From Siniperca chuatsi (taxonomy: Eukaryota > Chordata > Actinopteri > Centrarchiformes > Sinipercidae): a DNA stretch of 64,000 nucleotides. Position 1 is the stretch's first letter; every line of letters begins with the position of its first letter. This document shows positions 1-50,346 of this stretch, piece by piece. The position numbers and the translations under genes are program-made. The stretch lies in assembly GCF_020085105.1 (NCBI RefSeq), contig NC_058063.1:591001-655000 (forward strand). Reading direction: 5' to 3'. Below the pieces are notes generated by a model. That model had not been told where the DNA came from and did no database searches. It saw nothing but the letters and a program-made list of their open reading frames with translations.

Positions 1-2100
1 CAGCAGCTCTCATCAATCATACATTAACAGCCATTTCAGGCAAGCTCTGATAAACCTTAAACCTCTTCTGCCTGCTGTTTGGTACCTACCCAGCAACAAA
101 CAACAGACAGACATTTAGCAACTAAAGAGCCAGATATTTTTCTCAGGAGTTGGTGGAGACCAAACCAGAGCTAAAAGCAGAGTGAATATTGGACTTACAT
201 TCATTAGGTGGACACACACGACTCCTAATGTTGCTCTGTGTCTGCTGGATGTATAAGTGGACACTTATACACAGTGGACACTAATATATTTGTCATTTCA
301 GCTTTACAAACCATGACAGGCTTGTGGCTGTCAATCTGTCTGTTTTGTTTTGGTGTTTTTCTGCTCCGTAGTAGCTAAAAATCGTCAAATGCAGATTTAA
401 TGCAATTACAAACTCAGCGGACTCAGTCCGCATGTCAGAGTTTCAAGTCACATGACTTATTTTAGTTTTAAAGAGCTTTGACAATGACATTTTCATTATA
501 ACTTCTCATTCACAACACCCACAAAGTATTGAGAAGATTCAAATATTATGAAACTCACCAAGGTAAAAACAGCTTGATGGAAAGGAGGGAAAATCTGAAT
601 GAACAGAAATTAAGTAGGATGAAATCAAGAAATAAGGAGGGCAGCAGAGTGGGGGTGGGGTGTAGATTATAGGGTGAGAAAGAAGACGGGCAAATGAAAG
701 CCACAAAATGAAGGAAGAAAGAGAGACCGAGATGGAGAGGGAGAACAAGGGAGGAGGAGGGACGAAAGGATGAAGGGATGGATGATGAAGGGGTGGGGTG
801 TAAGAGTTCGGTGCAGGAGGGTGGTTTTGGGTGACAGGCCTCATTGAATAGACCTTTCTCCCCTCTGCTGGCTTCTCTTCTCATGCAAAACAGGCCTGTT
901 CAGCCTCCCAGCCATCCGTCACACAACAGAAAGACCATGGCAGGCCCTTTACGAGCCTCACACTCGCATAATACCCCCCCATCCCACACCACCATCTCTC
1001 AACCCCACAATCCAGCACCCAGCAGGGGGTGGAGTGGTAACAGGAGTGTGCATGTGTGTTGGGCAGTTGGGGCATGGGCATGGGGTATCTTGCCTTTGGA
1101 AGAAGGGCCACCTAGGCTGAGAGCAGCACATAAAAGCAGAGACATAACATGTTTTGAGGTTGGATGGACGTCATATGGATGAGACACCGGGTAGGTTAGG
1201 AGGGGTTATTAACCTGCCTGTGATGTGGTGTGTGTATGTGTTTGGGGAGTGGGGTGGGGGATCATCGAAAGTTTTGGTGCGGGGAGTTACAAGTCAATGA
1301 CAGCTGGAGGGAGCACTGCTTTTATTTGTGTTATTCATGCATGCTGGTGCAGGACCCATATTGAATGCTGCATTTCATAGCTTTAAGGAAGTACTTTCAT
1401 CCTCTACTGGACTGCTGGTTTCATCAATTTATATTTCACAGAGACAAGTTCTGCCCTCTAGTGTCTGGGATGTTTCTAATGAACCCATGATATAAACAGA
1501 ACAGACCCACAGAATGACTTTTGAAATTTACAGCACCCTTGATACATCATGAATTTGAATCAGGAAATATATATCGTGCTGCCCATTCATTTTGTGTAAT
1601 TTAGTTTTGGAGTTTTTTTCTTTGCACATCTCATACAAAGAACAATAACAAGGGTTATCTGGAGATAATCCGCAGGGTCGGGATCAGGGGCATCCAGGCA
1701 TTTTTGGATAGATCCAAACCTTTCTTTGTTATGGCTGCTGTCAAAATGCCTACTTTTTTTTAATGTAATGTGTATGATGGACACAATTCTAATATAACAA
1801 TTCAATCCAAACAAACAAAAGAAGACATCAGACCCAAATGTTCTACAGAGCATCAAATCAATGTCAGTGTCCCAGCATCCGTCAGTAATAAACCAGTTCT
1901 TCTTGTCACACTCATAATTTCTCGCATCCCTCAGCACTCACAGATCAAAGATCAAATCAAATCACTTACTGTGAACCTGATCACTTTTTATCTTTTGTGA
2001 TCACATTCAGACAAATAACCCTTCCTATTATTGCCAAACAGCAACAATTTGAACCAAGGAATGGTTTAAAAGCACAGGAAAGGAACTGAAAGGGACGGGA
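1..2100. other. Noncoding, no gene recognised
   Basis: No convincing exon or RNA gene is visible. The stretch at about 590-800 is strongly purine-biased (GA-rich on the plus strand), which explains the proline/serine-rich antisense reading frame there. A GT/GGGG-rich stretch lies near 1200-1270. It lies downstream of the eif4a1 3' end, so any transcript here would belong to another, unseen gene. Confidence 0.5.
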
Positions 2101-2109
2101 TTTGGACTC

Positions 2110-2460
2110 AATGAACAATGTTAATGGGACAGCGCACCCCCAAATCAAAAATACATATGTTTCCTCTTAACTGTAGTGCTATTTACCCATTTAGACTGTT
2201 TTGGTGTGAGTTGCAGAGTTTTGAAAATATTGGCCCGAGAGATGCCTGCCTTTTCTCAAATATAATGGGACTAAATGGCACTTGGATTGTGGTACTCAAA
2301 GTGCCAAAAAAATACATTGAAAAACTCAACAGCAACGTCTCTTTAGAGAAATCATGACCCGGTTACTAAAGATAATCCACAGACCTTGTTCTGAGCAGTT
2401 TCATGTAGGAACTATGTGTAGAAAGAAAATAGTTCCTACATGAAACTAATGAGGGAAGTT
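2110..2460. repeat. Teleost interspersed repeat with a 19-bp perfect hairpin
   Basis: I recognise this as a dispersed fish repeat seen in many teleost introns; the family name is uncertain. At its right end is a perfect 19-bp inverted repeat: arm 2397-2415 (agtttcatgtaggaactat) and its exact complement at 2429-2447, with a 13-nt loop. It has no coding capacity beyond a 79-residue frame that looks accidental. A non-autonomous DNA element is the likeliest class. Confidence 0.5.
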
Positions 2461-4770
2461 TGAGGGCTGCTCTTTCATTTTCTTTCACCAATATTTATCC
2501 TGTCAGTTAGGGAATCAAACAGGCACCATTTCTCTACATCATCTCTCCTTATCACTGACTGGATAACTAGGCTACTGAACTACACCTATTTATTGTATCT
2601 CATGTCAGGGGCTGGATCCTCTGATGGACTCAAATGGCAGCAAAGGCTAAATCTGACTTAGTCGCTCTTAAGAAAAAGTAACCTGATTTCCTCCCGTCAT
2701 AATTACTACGGCCACTAGGGGTCGCGGCCTAACAATAAATGTAAATACGGGTCGTAATAAACTGCTTTCATATTCAACCTATACGGCCGTTTTTCTGGTG
2801 AGGACGGGCTGGGCTAAATAGTAAATAGAATGAACAAGGCTGAGAGATGTCAGAAGTGATGGGACTTCTGACTCCACAAGGTACCTGAACGAATGAATGA
2901 AGATATTAAAAGTAAAGTTATTCACATCTACACCAAAATCCACCCTAACCCCAAGTCCAAAGTGAAATAGGACGTTGATACTGTGAATCAACTTGAAAGA
3001 GGAAGAGAACAAAGTCAAAGAAGCAAGACCAATAATCATGTCAAGATCACCACCAAATCTGATCGGGAAATGTGTCAAAAACTGAAACTCTGTTTCAGAG
3101 TAGGAGGATCTAACTGCTTTGACAGTTAAGCTCTGTCCAACAGTTGATTAGAGAATTTTTTTTATTCCATCTACCATGGTAACATAGTGTCTGACTGTGA
3201 GCCTATATGTTTATGTTGTTAGGAAAGAGCTCTCTAGTGTTTGAAGACGCACTCAGAATGTGCTTGTTGGTTTACTGTTGGGAAGGAGCTCCGAGGCTTG
3301 GATCCTGTATGAGTTTAAAAAGCTCTCATGATGCTAAATAAGAAATAAAAAGTTCACCAGATTATGCTTCCTGACTGTGATCTTGCATATTTGACAGGAG
3401 GGAGATTTTTCCTCCAGTTTGAGATGCTTTCAGACCCTGATCCTGCCAGTTAATTTAACAAGCCTGCCATAGTGCAGAAAGAACAATGTCTCCCTCTAGT
3501 GGAGTGACAGTGTTTTTGACATTAAACCCTGAGTTCGTATTTATCATGCCTCAGAGTAGAAAATCGGTCCACCTTTTAGGGCTAGGAATATTTTAATGAA
3601 TTAAGAGTTTTAAATACTATAATAGCTAATGGTTGTTGGCACTGTATTGAATATTAAGTCATGCAGTAGTTTAGATTTACGTTATTGTACTGCTAGGTTA
3701 ATTTGCCTCCACATTTTGCAAATGCTTAAAAGGACTCAGGACTTGCTTTATACTGGAAAAGCACTGTTTCCATTGAGTTTTATAATATGTAGCTAGATTA
3801 CAAATACATCCACTAAGCTTTACATAAACTACTGGCAGTCTTCCTACCTTATTTCCAGATATCAAAGAACTCTGGTAAACAGCGTGTATACATGATGTTT
3901 ATCAACTAAGAACCTATTGTGTCACGTAGGTTACACTATACTTTTTCTTGCTCTACACAAAACATGTATAACAATCCATTATAAAAGCTCAAGCCGATAG
4001 CTCCAGTTTTATATATAACTTAAAGTATTATTTGTTTCGTATGCTGTCAGTTCGCCTGTATGTTATTTTGTTATAATTTCTGGTGGTTGTGTAATTCAAA
4101 GTTCTTAATATTTACTGCATTTAAAATTCGTGTGATCCAGAGCCGTATAGATGAGATCTTGAAGACTTCGGGGGTTCAGTAGGATCAGCTGTCAGTCAAA
4201 CTGCTTTTGTACTGTATTTGCACAGATGTGATCAACTGTCTTAATAATCAAGGCGTACGTGTGACTGAATGAAAATGACAACGATATACAATTGAATGTT
4301 TATTAGCGGAAAGAACACTCATTACATGCTAGAATGTTCTAAATAAAGTCCAGGCTGAAGACTGCTACCGCCACGGACTAAGATGATGCAGCTGGAAATG
4401 GCTAGTCATGAATCACGAGATAAAGGGCATTCAAGTTGTTTTACGGTTCCTTCTGACCTAGTTTACGAATAATCACTCATTTTAACCAAATGAGGCCGTC
4501 AAATACGTATTAAGCTCCGCAGGTAGTTGTATGTCAACGCCAGTAGTTGGACCAAACTGTGATGTTGAGGTGTCAGAGCAGCCAATCACCTGACAGACTT
4601 GCAGCACAGGCATGCATCGGTCCAAAAGAACCAATGCTTCAGCTGTCAACTTATACATACATGGTGTATATCCATTACATACTAGCCTTTCCACACAGGC
4701 TTTAGCCATAAGAACTTTCATGCTATTCAACAATGCAGAGGCTCGTTTACACTGTTAAAAAAATGAGAAA
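2461..4770. other. Noncoding, no gene recognised
   Basis: AT-rich sequence with scattered motifs of the type 'ctctagtg' that often mark decayed fish repeats. An 83-codon minus-strand frame at 4482-4733 is the only tidy reading frame. It matches no family I recognise and could be chance or part of an unannotated exon. I see no splice-site pair or start context that would make it a gene. Confidence 0.4.
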
Positions 4771-4772
4771 CC

Positions 4773-4778
4773 TTTATT
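4773..4778 (-). terminator. Candidate polyadenylation signal for eif4a1
   Basis: On the minus strand this reads AATAAA, followed by a T-rich tract (TTTCTCATTTTTTT) before 4740. That is a reasonable cleavage context about 1.4 kb past the eif4a1 stop. Another AATAAA lies at 4988-4993 and one at 5396-5401, so the true 3' end cannot be chosen from sequence alone. Confidence 0.3.
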
Positions 4779-6186
4779 TTTTTAAGACCATTAAAATAAA
4801 TATACAGAATCCAATGTAGAAAAGTTGATACACTGTTTCTGTCTCAAAAAAGGTTAACAATTCCTTATATTCATTTTTAAAAATAGCACTGACTATACAC
4901 CCCAAAACATGACAGTTCTCCTAGACCAGACACCAAAACCCCATGATGACAGGCATTGAAATATGAGGGCGCTTACAGTATAGAGAATTTATTTTTGTTG
5001 GGGGGGGAGGGGAGGAGAAAGGAGATCTCTATATACTTAATCTGTAGTTTGGTCCTTTCATGCCAGATGGCGCCTCTGCAACAATTTGGTGAGGTAGGTT
5101 ACAAAAAGTCACTACCACAAAAATCCAATATTTAGTTTAAAAATAAAATCTAAATGAACAACAACATCAAAGAGATGAAAATCCAACCATGTCGTCATGG
5201 TCAAGAGGCAGTCTCCACAGAACTCACCGTTGTTTTTGCCTCCAAACATCTGTGGCCACCAGTCTTCAACTGAATGCTATGACTGCACAAGTCAAGCGGT
5301 AAGTACGTACAATAGCAAATAAAAAATAAAAAATTAAATAAAAAAGGATCAAAACGGTAAACAACTCATTCATGATGGATTTTACTATACAGGTCTTTAT
5401 TGAATATGCCCTGTGTACTCCAGCCCCAAAAACTCTGTTCTTAACATGATCATAGATGTGTGTTAATGGCTGTTTCAAGTACACTGAAGGTTGTTTAAAT
5501 ACTGATCTGGTCGAATGCAGCACTTCCCATTTCATTTAGATCATTGTTGCGAGTCCAAACTGAACTACAGACTTAACCGCTCATCTATCAGTCACCAGCA
5601 GTGCAGCACCTGGTGATGCTGTGCAGGTGCAAATCAGTGACATTTCACAAAGGTGAAAATCATCATTGTATTAGCATTGTGCATGTTATCAATTGAGCAA
5701 AGTTGTTAATTTAATGTTAAGCTTTTCCTAACAATCAGAGCTAGAATCCTTTGTCATCATTGTTTTTTTTTTTTAAATGTGCTTTTGGAAACAGTTATGT
5801 TTTGCACTTGTGGGATACTGTTACAAACATTAGTTTTATGTTAAAAGTCCTCAGTTTGCAAAACATCAATATGGAAAATTTCAAATTAATCCTTTAAGTT
5901 TTAGAGTAGGGGGATTAGCTGCAGGAATACTTTAGGTGCCAATTTGGGGGTAATGGACTATAGCAAGCAGATGAGGCAGGTCAGTAACTCATCCTTCCAA
6001 GATGGCCGAAAACTATTACAAAATGTTTGGAAGGAATAATGGCTGCATTCTTCCCTCCTTAGAATGTACAGGGTAAAGTCATGGAATTCAGCAAAAGGAA
6101 GTTCTTAGAATTCAGATCGTATAAGAAACAAGGTTTGACTTCTAAAATAAGCAGGGTGGGTGTGGACGAAGGGCGTGTGAATTCTT

Positions 6187-19193
<13,007 letters not shown>

Positions 19194-19330
19194 TATTCCA
19201 AAGAAAGAAACTGCGGCAGAAATGTCTTATATACACACAAAGAGGCTTTCTCATTGCAACAGATCGCTGTCATTTAGCTATAATCCCTCCCATAGAGACT
19301 TGTGATTGGCCGATTGGTACGTCATATAAA
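19194..19330 (-). promoter_or_regulatory. eif4a1 core promoter: TATA box, two inverted CCAAT boxes, TOP-like leader
   Basis: On the minus strand a TATATAAG lies at 19226-19233. About 25-30 bases on is a pyrimidine tract (TTTCTTTCTTT) just before the ATG. Two CCAAT boxes (forward ATTGG at 19305-19309 and 19313-19317) sit 70-90 bases upstream of the TATA box. Translation-factor genes of this class commonly give short 5'-terminal-oligopyrimidine leaders under mTOR control; that reading is inference. The leader would be only about 10-25 nt. Confidence 0.55.
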
Positions 19331-20639
19331 AGTAGGTGGGCCGTACCGTCTGTAGTCGTGTACGATTGTTGTACCGTTAGCATGCCAGGGGGGCGGAGTT
19401 TACATTTTATAAACCAACAGTTAGAGAGGTAACCAAGCTCCTTTCACCCGGGCTACCCCGGGGTACACATTTATAGGTCCCCCATTCTCAGTTCAGCCAT
19501 TTGTCAACGTGGAAAAAAGACCGAACCCTAGGGTGGACTTTTTCTTCTTTTTTCCTAACCATATTTCCTTCCAATCTTTAGTAATCTAGTAAATCAAAAC
19601 TTGGAACATTACAGCAGTGGCACATCTCATATCCAGTCATGTAATCATTAAACTGTGGATGAGTCACACTGTTGTCATCTGTAGCATATCGTAACTAAAT
19701 TCACAAGGGAAGCTTGGAATGTGAGTGTGAGATAACCTTTACAGTTTTATTCATCATTGTGGCTCTGGATAACATGGGACTAAATAAATATGAATTGTAA
19801 ATCAAATGTATGCCCATTGTAGCTTTTTTATTAGCTCACAGTCAATTACAAATACAGTATTGCAGGCAGATAAACCTACTCAGGCATTCATTTTTGTTCA
19901 AGCCTTTTTTCCCCACACGGTTGGTCTGTGTTGTTTCACTCTCTGCTTTAGCAACAGAAATAGCATTTCCTATTCCACTCCAAGGAGGGCAGTCTCAGTT
20001 GAGTGGCCTGCTTTGAAACCAAACCTGCTAATGTTGAATGGATGGATTTATGAATAGTGAAAATGTTTTTGCTAATTGGAATACATTTCATTCATACTTG
20101 ATCATTATGATGAACTAGAAGTTGTGGGTCACCTTAATGACAAAGTCATCTTAGCATGCTCAGTTATGTAATATTCTAGAAGTAGCTTCAAAACAGAATT
20201 TTAGAGACCTTTGCTTAAATTTTCTGGTCACTGTAACAACAAGAACTCTAAGGTTGCCGTGACATTACAGACGCATACTGTGTAACCATCACATTCACCA
20301 TTCTATTACAGTAGGGAACATTTGTTGCATGTCATCACCCCCTCTCTCTTTTACTGTGTTTGCTATTCCTCTTATGCTGTCAAACTATCAAAATAAAGAC
20401 AAAAGACATTTTGCTTTCATTTGACAGTCAGTGTAGAGACATAAAACATGGGGAGCGAGAGGGGTACTGACAAGAAACAAAAGGTCTCCTTTCCGGACGG
20501 TGGATGTTATGTGGTGTTTGCCTTAACCATCAGCCCACCTTGGCTCCACAGAGATAATTTTAACCATTTTATATATGGTTGGGTAGTTTAATTTTTTTTA
20601 TTATTTTATAAGCCCACTGAGTGTTTTTTATGTAAAATC

Positions 20640-20828
20640 TTAATTTGCAAAGTAACTTGCAACTATTGCTGTCAGATAAATGTGAGTAAAAAGTACAATA
20701 TTTCCATCTGAACGTAGTGGAGTAGAAGTATTAAGTGACATGAAATGGAAATTCTCAAAGTACAAGTACCCCAATTGTGTACTTAGGTACAGTACTGAGT
20801 AAATGTACTACATTTACATCCCACCACT
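20640..20828. repeat. hAT-like non-autonomous element ('cagtggtgg' family), copy 1
   Basis: Contains the run of 'agtac' and 'aagta' words ending in 'tttacatcccaccactg', which is the reverse of the 'cagtggaggaagtactc' start found at 56298. This is a common teleost MITE-like repeat. Copy 2 is listed at 56295-56470. Confidence 0.5.
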
Positions 20829-20923
20829 GGACTCAGTATAACATGTAAATCATGTCAGCATACCCAGTTAATGCCCATGCAGTAGCATTGATAAAATGCA
20901 CAATCACTTATTTGCCGTGTCTT

Positions 20924-20929
20924 TTTATT
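20924..20929 (-). terminator. Candidate polyadenylation signal for senp3
   Basis: Minus-strand AATAAA, the first canonical signal downstream of the senp3 stop codon. It implies a 3' UTR of about 1.37 kb. Variant signals could be used earlier. Confidence 0.3.
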
Positions 20930-22298
20930 TTTAGCAACCATAATGCATTGTAGAAGATATATAAAACTGTCAACTCTTTTGCATCAACTCCTGTTCGAAA
21001 AAAAAAAAAAAATTCAAAAAACACAGCGATCAACAAAGCTGTCTTTCGTTATAAAAAGAAGAGGAGGGTACTGTAATTCCATTGTGGACATACTGGATCT
21101 GTATGTAGCAGTCATGGTCCTCACCAAAATGACTCCTGAACTTTCAAAGGAATACTAACCAGAGGATCTCTTTTATACTTACTCTGAAAATAACAAATTA
21201 GTAGTCCTCCTTTTAACACCATTTGTTTAAAGCAATAAGCATATCAACACATTTACTGACAGATAAAACACAGAAAAAAAAGATTAATGCAATGTAAAAA
21301 TACCCCTTCTTTGGGCCAATGTGTCATTCTGGCTTGTTTGGGCAGTGATCCACAGATGCAGATCCAGTCTCCCACATGAAGATTTTCTATTTGTATGACT
21401 GGGAAGCGTGATGGAGGCAGAGGAAGTTTCCAGCAAAGGGGTAAATATGTGGTGTGTTCCAAGGATGTTGTGTAAATTCTGATTCTGACATCTACACGTC
21501 TTGTAGGAAATGTTAATCAAATATTATTATACATTGGAAATGTCACGTTGCACTACAATGGAAAACATTACGTGCTGACTAGATAGCATCATCAACAAAA
21601 CATTGGCTGTAGCATGGAGGAGTTTCTTTTATGTTAGGTGTTTTTCCTTGTTTTTCCAAAGACGTCGGGTCAGAGTTTCATACTTTTGACATCTGGAATG
21701 GAACACAACATGCTGTATGGACTGGATGGATTGAAGGCATGGAAATCCATGGGTACAATTTAACAACAAGCAGACTGGTTCTAATAATTTTGCCATCCAA
21801 CCACGCTACCTCTGCACTCAGTGTTCAGACATCTTACGTGAATGCAGTAGTCAGGTTTGACTAACTGTCCAACCCCTCATCTGGACTGGATTATTTAGAT
21901 ATCTTCACGATCTTCTTCATGCTCCCATTCAAATTGAAAAACACAAGTGGACTACGATAGGTTGGAAGATTAGCACATTCCTAAAATGGAAGCTAGCTAG
22001 TCTTGGCCTCTGTCAACCACAAAGGAATAACAATGACATGGAAATTAAATCAGTTTTCAAAGGGTGGAGAGAGGGAAGTAAAGAGACAAAACAAAGCGAA
22101 ACAATGACATCACCTACAACAGAAGAAGTACTTTCTCTGGATGTTGGCAGAGAAAAATAAAGTTTTTGAAAAGTTTCTCTTTTTCCAGTCAATCATTTGC
22201 TCCCCTTGTCCTCTCCTTGTTACATCATTGTCCCTCCATCTTGTTAGGGTCAGGGGTGGGAGCAGGTGGAGATGGCGGGCTGGGGTGGGAGTGATGGG

Positions 22299-47570
<25,272 letters not shown>

Positions 47571-48440
47571 TTAATTTTGTATGGGTATCGAACCAAAACA
47601 ATTGCTAATTGGTCCTCATTCAATGAAGTCAGGTGTGGAGCAACCAGATGTCACCTCCTTGCGAACTTTGATTTCTTAATGGTCTTCCGGTTCAGAGAAA
47701 AAAGTAAATACTTAACAGAAACGGTGTATTACAGTCAACGATTTGCGTGAAATCGACAGGAAGAATCTATTTCGATTTCAAAAGGTCTGTACGAAGGATG
47801 CGCTGAGCCGGTTCACTGCAGATTTTTCGCTCTCATGTAAACTACAAATCTGTCGCGCAGTAATGGCGTCAGAATGTGTTTTTTTAAGGATAGCCTTTAA
47901 TTTTGGACGCCCCCCCCCCCAATTGGAAAAAGAAACTTACACAATGAATTATAACCAATTATTTTGGGGGTTTAAATAAAGTATGTGAAACACAAACAGG
48001 ATTCATGACAAGAAGACATTAGTAATAACATCCGTCTTATTTTGTAAATTAATTGGATTACTCAGATTGAGTCAGATTTTGACAGAAACCAGGCACGGCT
48101 CTTTAACGTCGCTTCTGCCAACCGGTTTTGTTCCGTCCTCCAAGCGGCTTCATACCCCACCGGGAGCGTTTCAGAAGCAGGGCGGTTTGCCTGCCCGATG
48201 ATGTTGACTTGACTTGATTTGGTCCCTTTTCCTTGACTTTTGTGCTTCTATCATGTAGACTATGTAGTTAAATGTTTTTGGGTTTTTTTTGTCTGTTTTA
48301 GTTGTGTTTTTTGTTGATATATGACTGGGAGTCTGCACAGGGTGCTTTATTTTGAAGATTGACCGGAGTCTCTATGCCGTTTCTGTGTCTGACTTCCTGC
48401 CCGGTTCATCTGCTCTGTGCTACTTGACGCGGCTTCAAAA
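47571..48440. other. Region upstream of senp3, no gene recognised
   Basis: A 78-codon plus-strand frame at 47743-47979 begins just beyond the senp3 promoter and could in principle be the first exon of a divergent transcript. It matches no family I know. The C10 run near 47911 is low complexity. Confidence 0.35.
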
Positions 48441-48520
48441 AATTAGTGATGGGAATTAAGGCTCTTTGAAGGGAGTCGGATCTTAAGTTCCGCTCCTTTC
48501 TTCTCTGACCTGGGGCGGAA

Positions 48521-49507
48521 ATGGAGTCAGAGGAGGAATCAGAGCGCGAAATTAGAAACAAGGACCCGAGAGGATTTGAAAATAAAAAGAAAAGGAAGAA
48601 GATTAACTCTTCTTCTTCTTCTAAGTGAATCCAGTCAGAAAGAGGAGAAATATCTTGTTGATATGGTAGCTGTGACACAAACAGACGGCATTTTCAAGAA
48701 TCCACATGAGGTCGGAAAGTTTGGAGGAGGAAAGCTTGGAGATGTAAGATCGGTCAGGATAACAAGAAGTGGGATGGTTATCACTGAATGTGTATCAAAG
48801 TGTCAGAAAGATAGAGCCCTGAAGATTCATGCATTTAGAGATCACAGCAGTGTGAACTGCTTCCCACTTGGAGCAGAAATAAAGAAGAAGGGAGTAGTAA
48901 GCGGCGTGCCACTGACAGTAAAGGCCGAGTCATTTCGGGAGGTTGAAGATGTATGTGAGGCAAGAAGGCTGACAAGATTCAGAAATGGGGAGAAGGAGGA
49001 CAGTAATTCAGTGTGTTTGATGTTTGAGGGGGAATTGCCAGAGTGTATCTAGATTATGTGTGTTACAGGGTGAGGCCATATGAGAGAGCGCCTCTCAGGT
49101 TTTTCTGCTGTCAGGAATATGGACATGTTGCTGCAGTATGTAGAGGAGGCAGAAGATGTAGGAAGGACAACTGTAATGTGGAGCAGTGCAAAGTGGAGAA
49201 AAAGCAAGCAAAGTGCCTGGACTGCGAAGGAAATCACCATACGGGATCAGCACAATGCCCAAAAAGAATTAAGGAAATAAAAATGAATAAGATCAGAGCA
49301 GAAAAGGGATTGTCATATGCTGAAGCTGCTAAGAGTATGGAGAGAAATGGTGAAATGGTGGCAGTACAAAAGGAAAAGGAGAAGAAAACAAATGGAGATG
49401 ATCAGAACATCAGTATGGACCAGAAACAATTTCTGGCATTTATTGCCGTAGTTATAAATTGTGCGGCTGAAATAAAGGGGAAGTCGGAAAGATGGATGTT
49501 ACATTGA
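48521..49507 (+). pseudogene. LINE ORF1 (gag-like, zinc-knuckle) with frameshifts
   Basis: The start ATG at 48521 (MESEEESEREIRNKD) opens a frame that stops at about 48629. The protein continues in a second frame (DMVAVTQTDGIFKNPHEVG and on) to 49052 and in a third frame from about 49043. The last part holds two CCHC-type knuckles (CCQEYGHVAAVC and CLDCEGNHHTGSAQC), then a basic region and KGLSYAEAAKS. This fits ORF1 of an I/Tx1-like fish LINE. No ORF2 follows. Confidence 0.7.
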
Positions 49508-49509
49508 GG

Positions 49510-49739
49510 GAAGGAGTTGCAACAACTCAGATAATTGGGTCTGGGTTATAGAATGGACTATGGCATGGGATCACTTTGGGTGGACACCGTAAATAGTTTA
49601 AACTGTGAAGCTGTTAAAATCCAGTAGGAGGCAGTAATGCACAACTAGGGATGCCAACCGCCATAAAACTCAACAGAAGAAGAAGAAGAAGAAGAAGAAG
49701 AAGAAGAAGAAGAAGAAGAAGAAGAAGAAGAAGAAGAAG
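49510..49739 (+). repeat. LINE 3' UTR and (GAA)n tail
   Basis: Phrases 'aggcagtaatgcacaac' and 'gatgccaaccgccataaaac' followed by (GAA)n at 49675-49739 are the usual 3' end of a widespread fish LINE family. It follows ORF1 directly, so the whole ORF2 is deleted. Confidence 0.65.
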
Positions 49740-49857
49740 CGAGCCGGCTCTTTCGGCTCCCAAACGGCTCTCTCATTTAGTACCACTAAATGCTGGTCAC
49801 TGCTTAAGTTACATTCTTATTTGTTGCAAGAAATAAATATATTTAAAGATAAGCAAA

Positions 49858-50346
49858 TTTAAATATTAGTCAAAGATAACACAAGTAAACACAAAATGCA
49901 GTTTTTAAATGAAGGTTGTTATTATTAAGGGAAAACAAAATCCAAACCTACATGGCCTTGTGTGAAAAAGTGATTGCCCCCTAAACTTAATAACTGGTTG
50001 GGCCCCCCTTAGCAGCAACAACTGCAATTAAGCGTTTGCAATAACTTGCAATGAGTCTTTTACAGCGCTGTGGAGGAATTTTGGCCCACTCATCTTTGCA
50101 GAATTGTTGTAATTCAGCCACATTGGAGGGTTTTCGAGCATGAACTGCCTTTTTAAGGTCATGCCACAGCATCTCAATAAGATTCAGGTCAGGACTTTGA
50201 CTAGGCCAAACATTCGCAAAGTCTTCATTTTGTTCTTCTTCAACCATTCAGAGACCCCACAACAACATCAAAAGAACTGCAGGCCTCACTTGCCTCATTC
50301 AAGTGTGACAAACATGCAAAAAAATAAGAAATCAGGAAGGGGACAA
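49858..50346 (-). mobile_element. Internally deleted Tc1 copy, same family as the palindromic copy
   Basis: Left terminus and transposase 3' end (49858-50250; minus frame SQSPDLNLIEMLWHDLKK and [18 protein letters not shown]) join at about 50250 to the opposite terminal region ('tgcaaaaaaataagaaatca', 50310-50346). Most of the transposase is missing. Unlike the copy at 23.3 kb, both different ends are present in normal orientation. Confidence 0.7.

Larger units (their letters stand above)
19331..22298 (-). other. eif4a1 upstream region and senp3 3' UTR / intergenic
   Basis: No coding exon is recognised. From 22298 downward this should include the senp3 3' UTR. The first canonical minus-strand AATAAA after the senp3 stop is at 20924-20929. 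A hAT-like non-autonomous element is listed separately at 20640-20828. The short distance (about 3.1 kb) between the senp3 stop and the eif4a1 ATG fits the known mammalian readthrough arrangement. Confidence 0.45.
48441..49830. mobile_element. 'ggctcttt' repeat split by an inserted ORF1-only LINE
   Basis: The left piece 'attagtgatgggaattaagg' with 'ctctttgaagggagtcgg' (about 48441-48500) and the right piece 'gagccggctctttcggctcc' (49741-49830) are parts of the same dispersed fish repeat. The LINE copy between them (about 48510-49739) ends in (GAA)n, as expected for target-primed insertion into an older repeat. Confidence 0.45.

Noticed and set aside
539..884. Minus-strand Pro/Ser-rich frames of about 100 codons
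   Set aside because: They arise from a GA-rich low-complexity stretch with no start context, splice sites or recognisable domain.
47743..47979. Possible divergent gene next to the senp3 promoter
   Set aside because: No recognisable protein and no clear donor site; left as unassigned.
49651..49836. Poly-Arg frame
   Set aside because: It is translation of (GAA)n in another frame.
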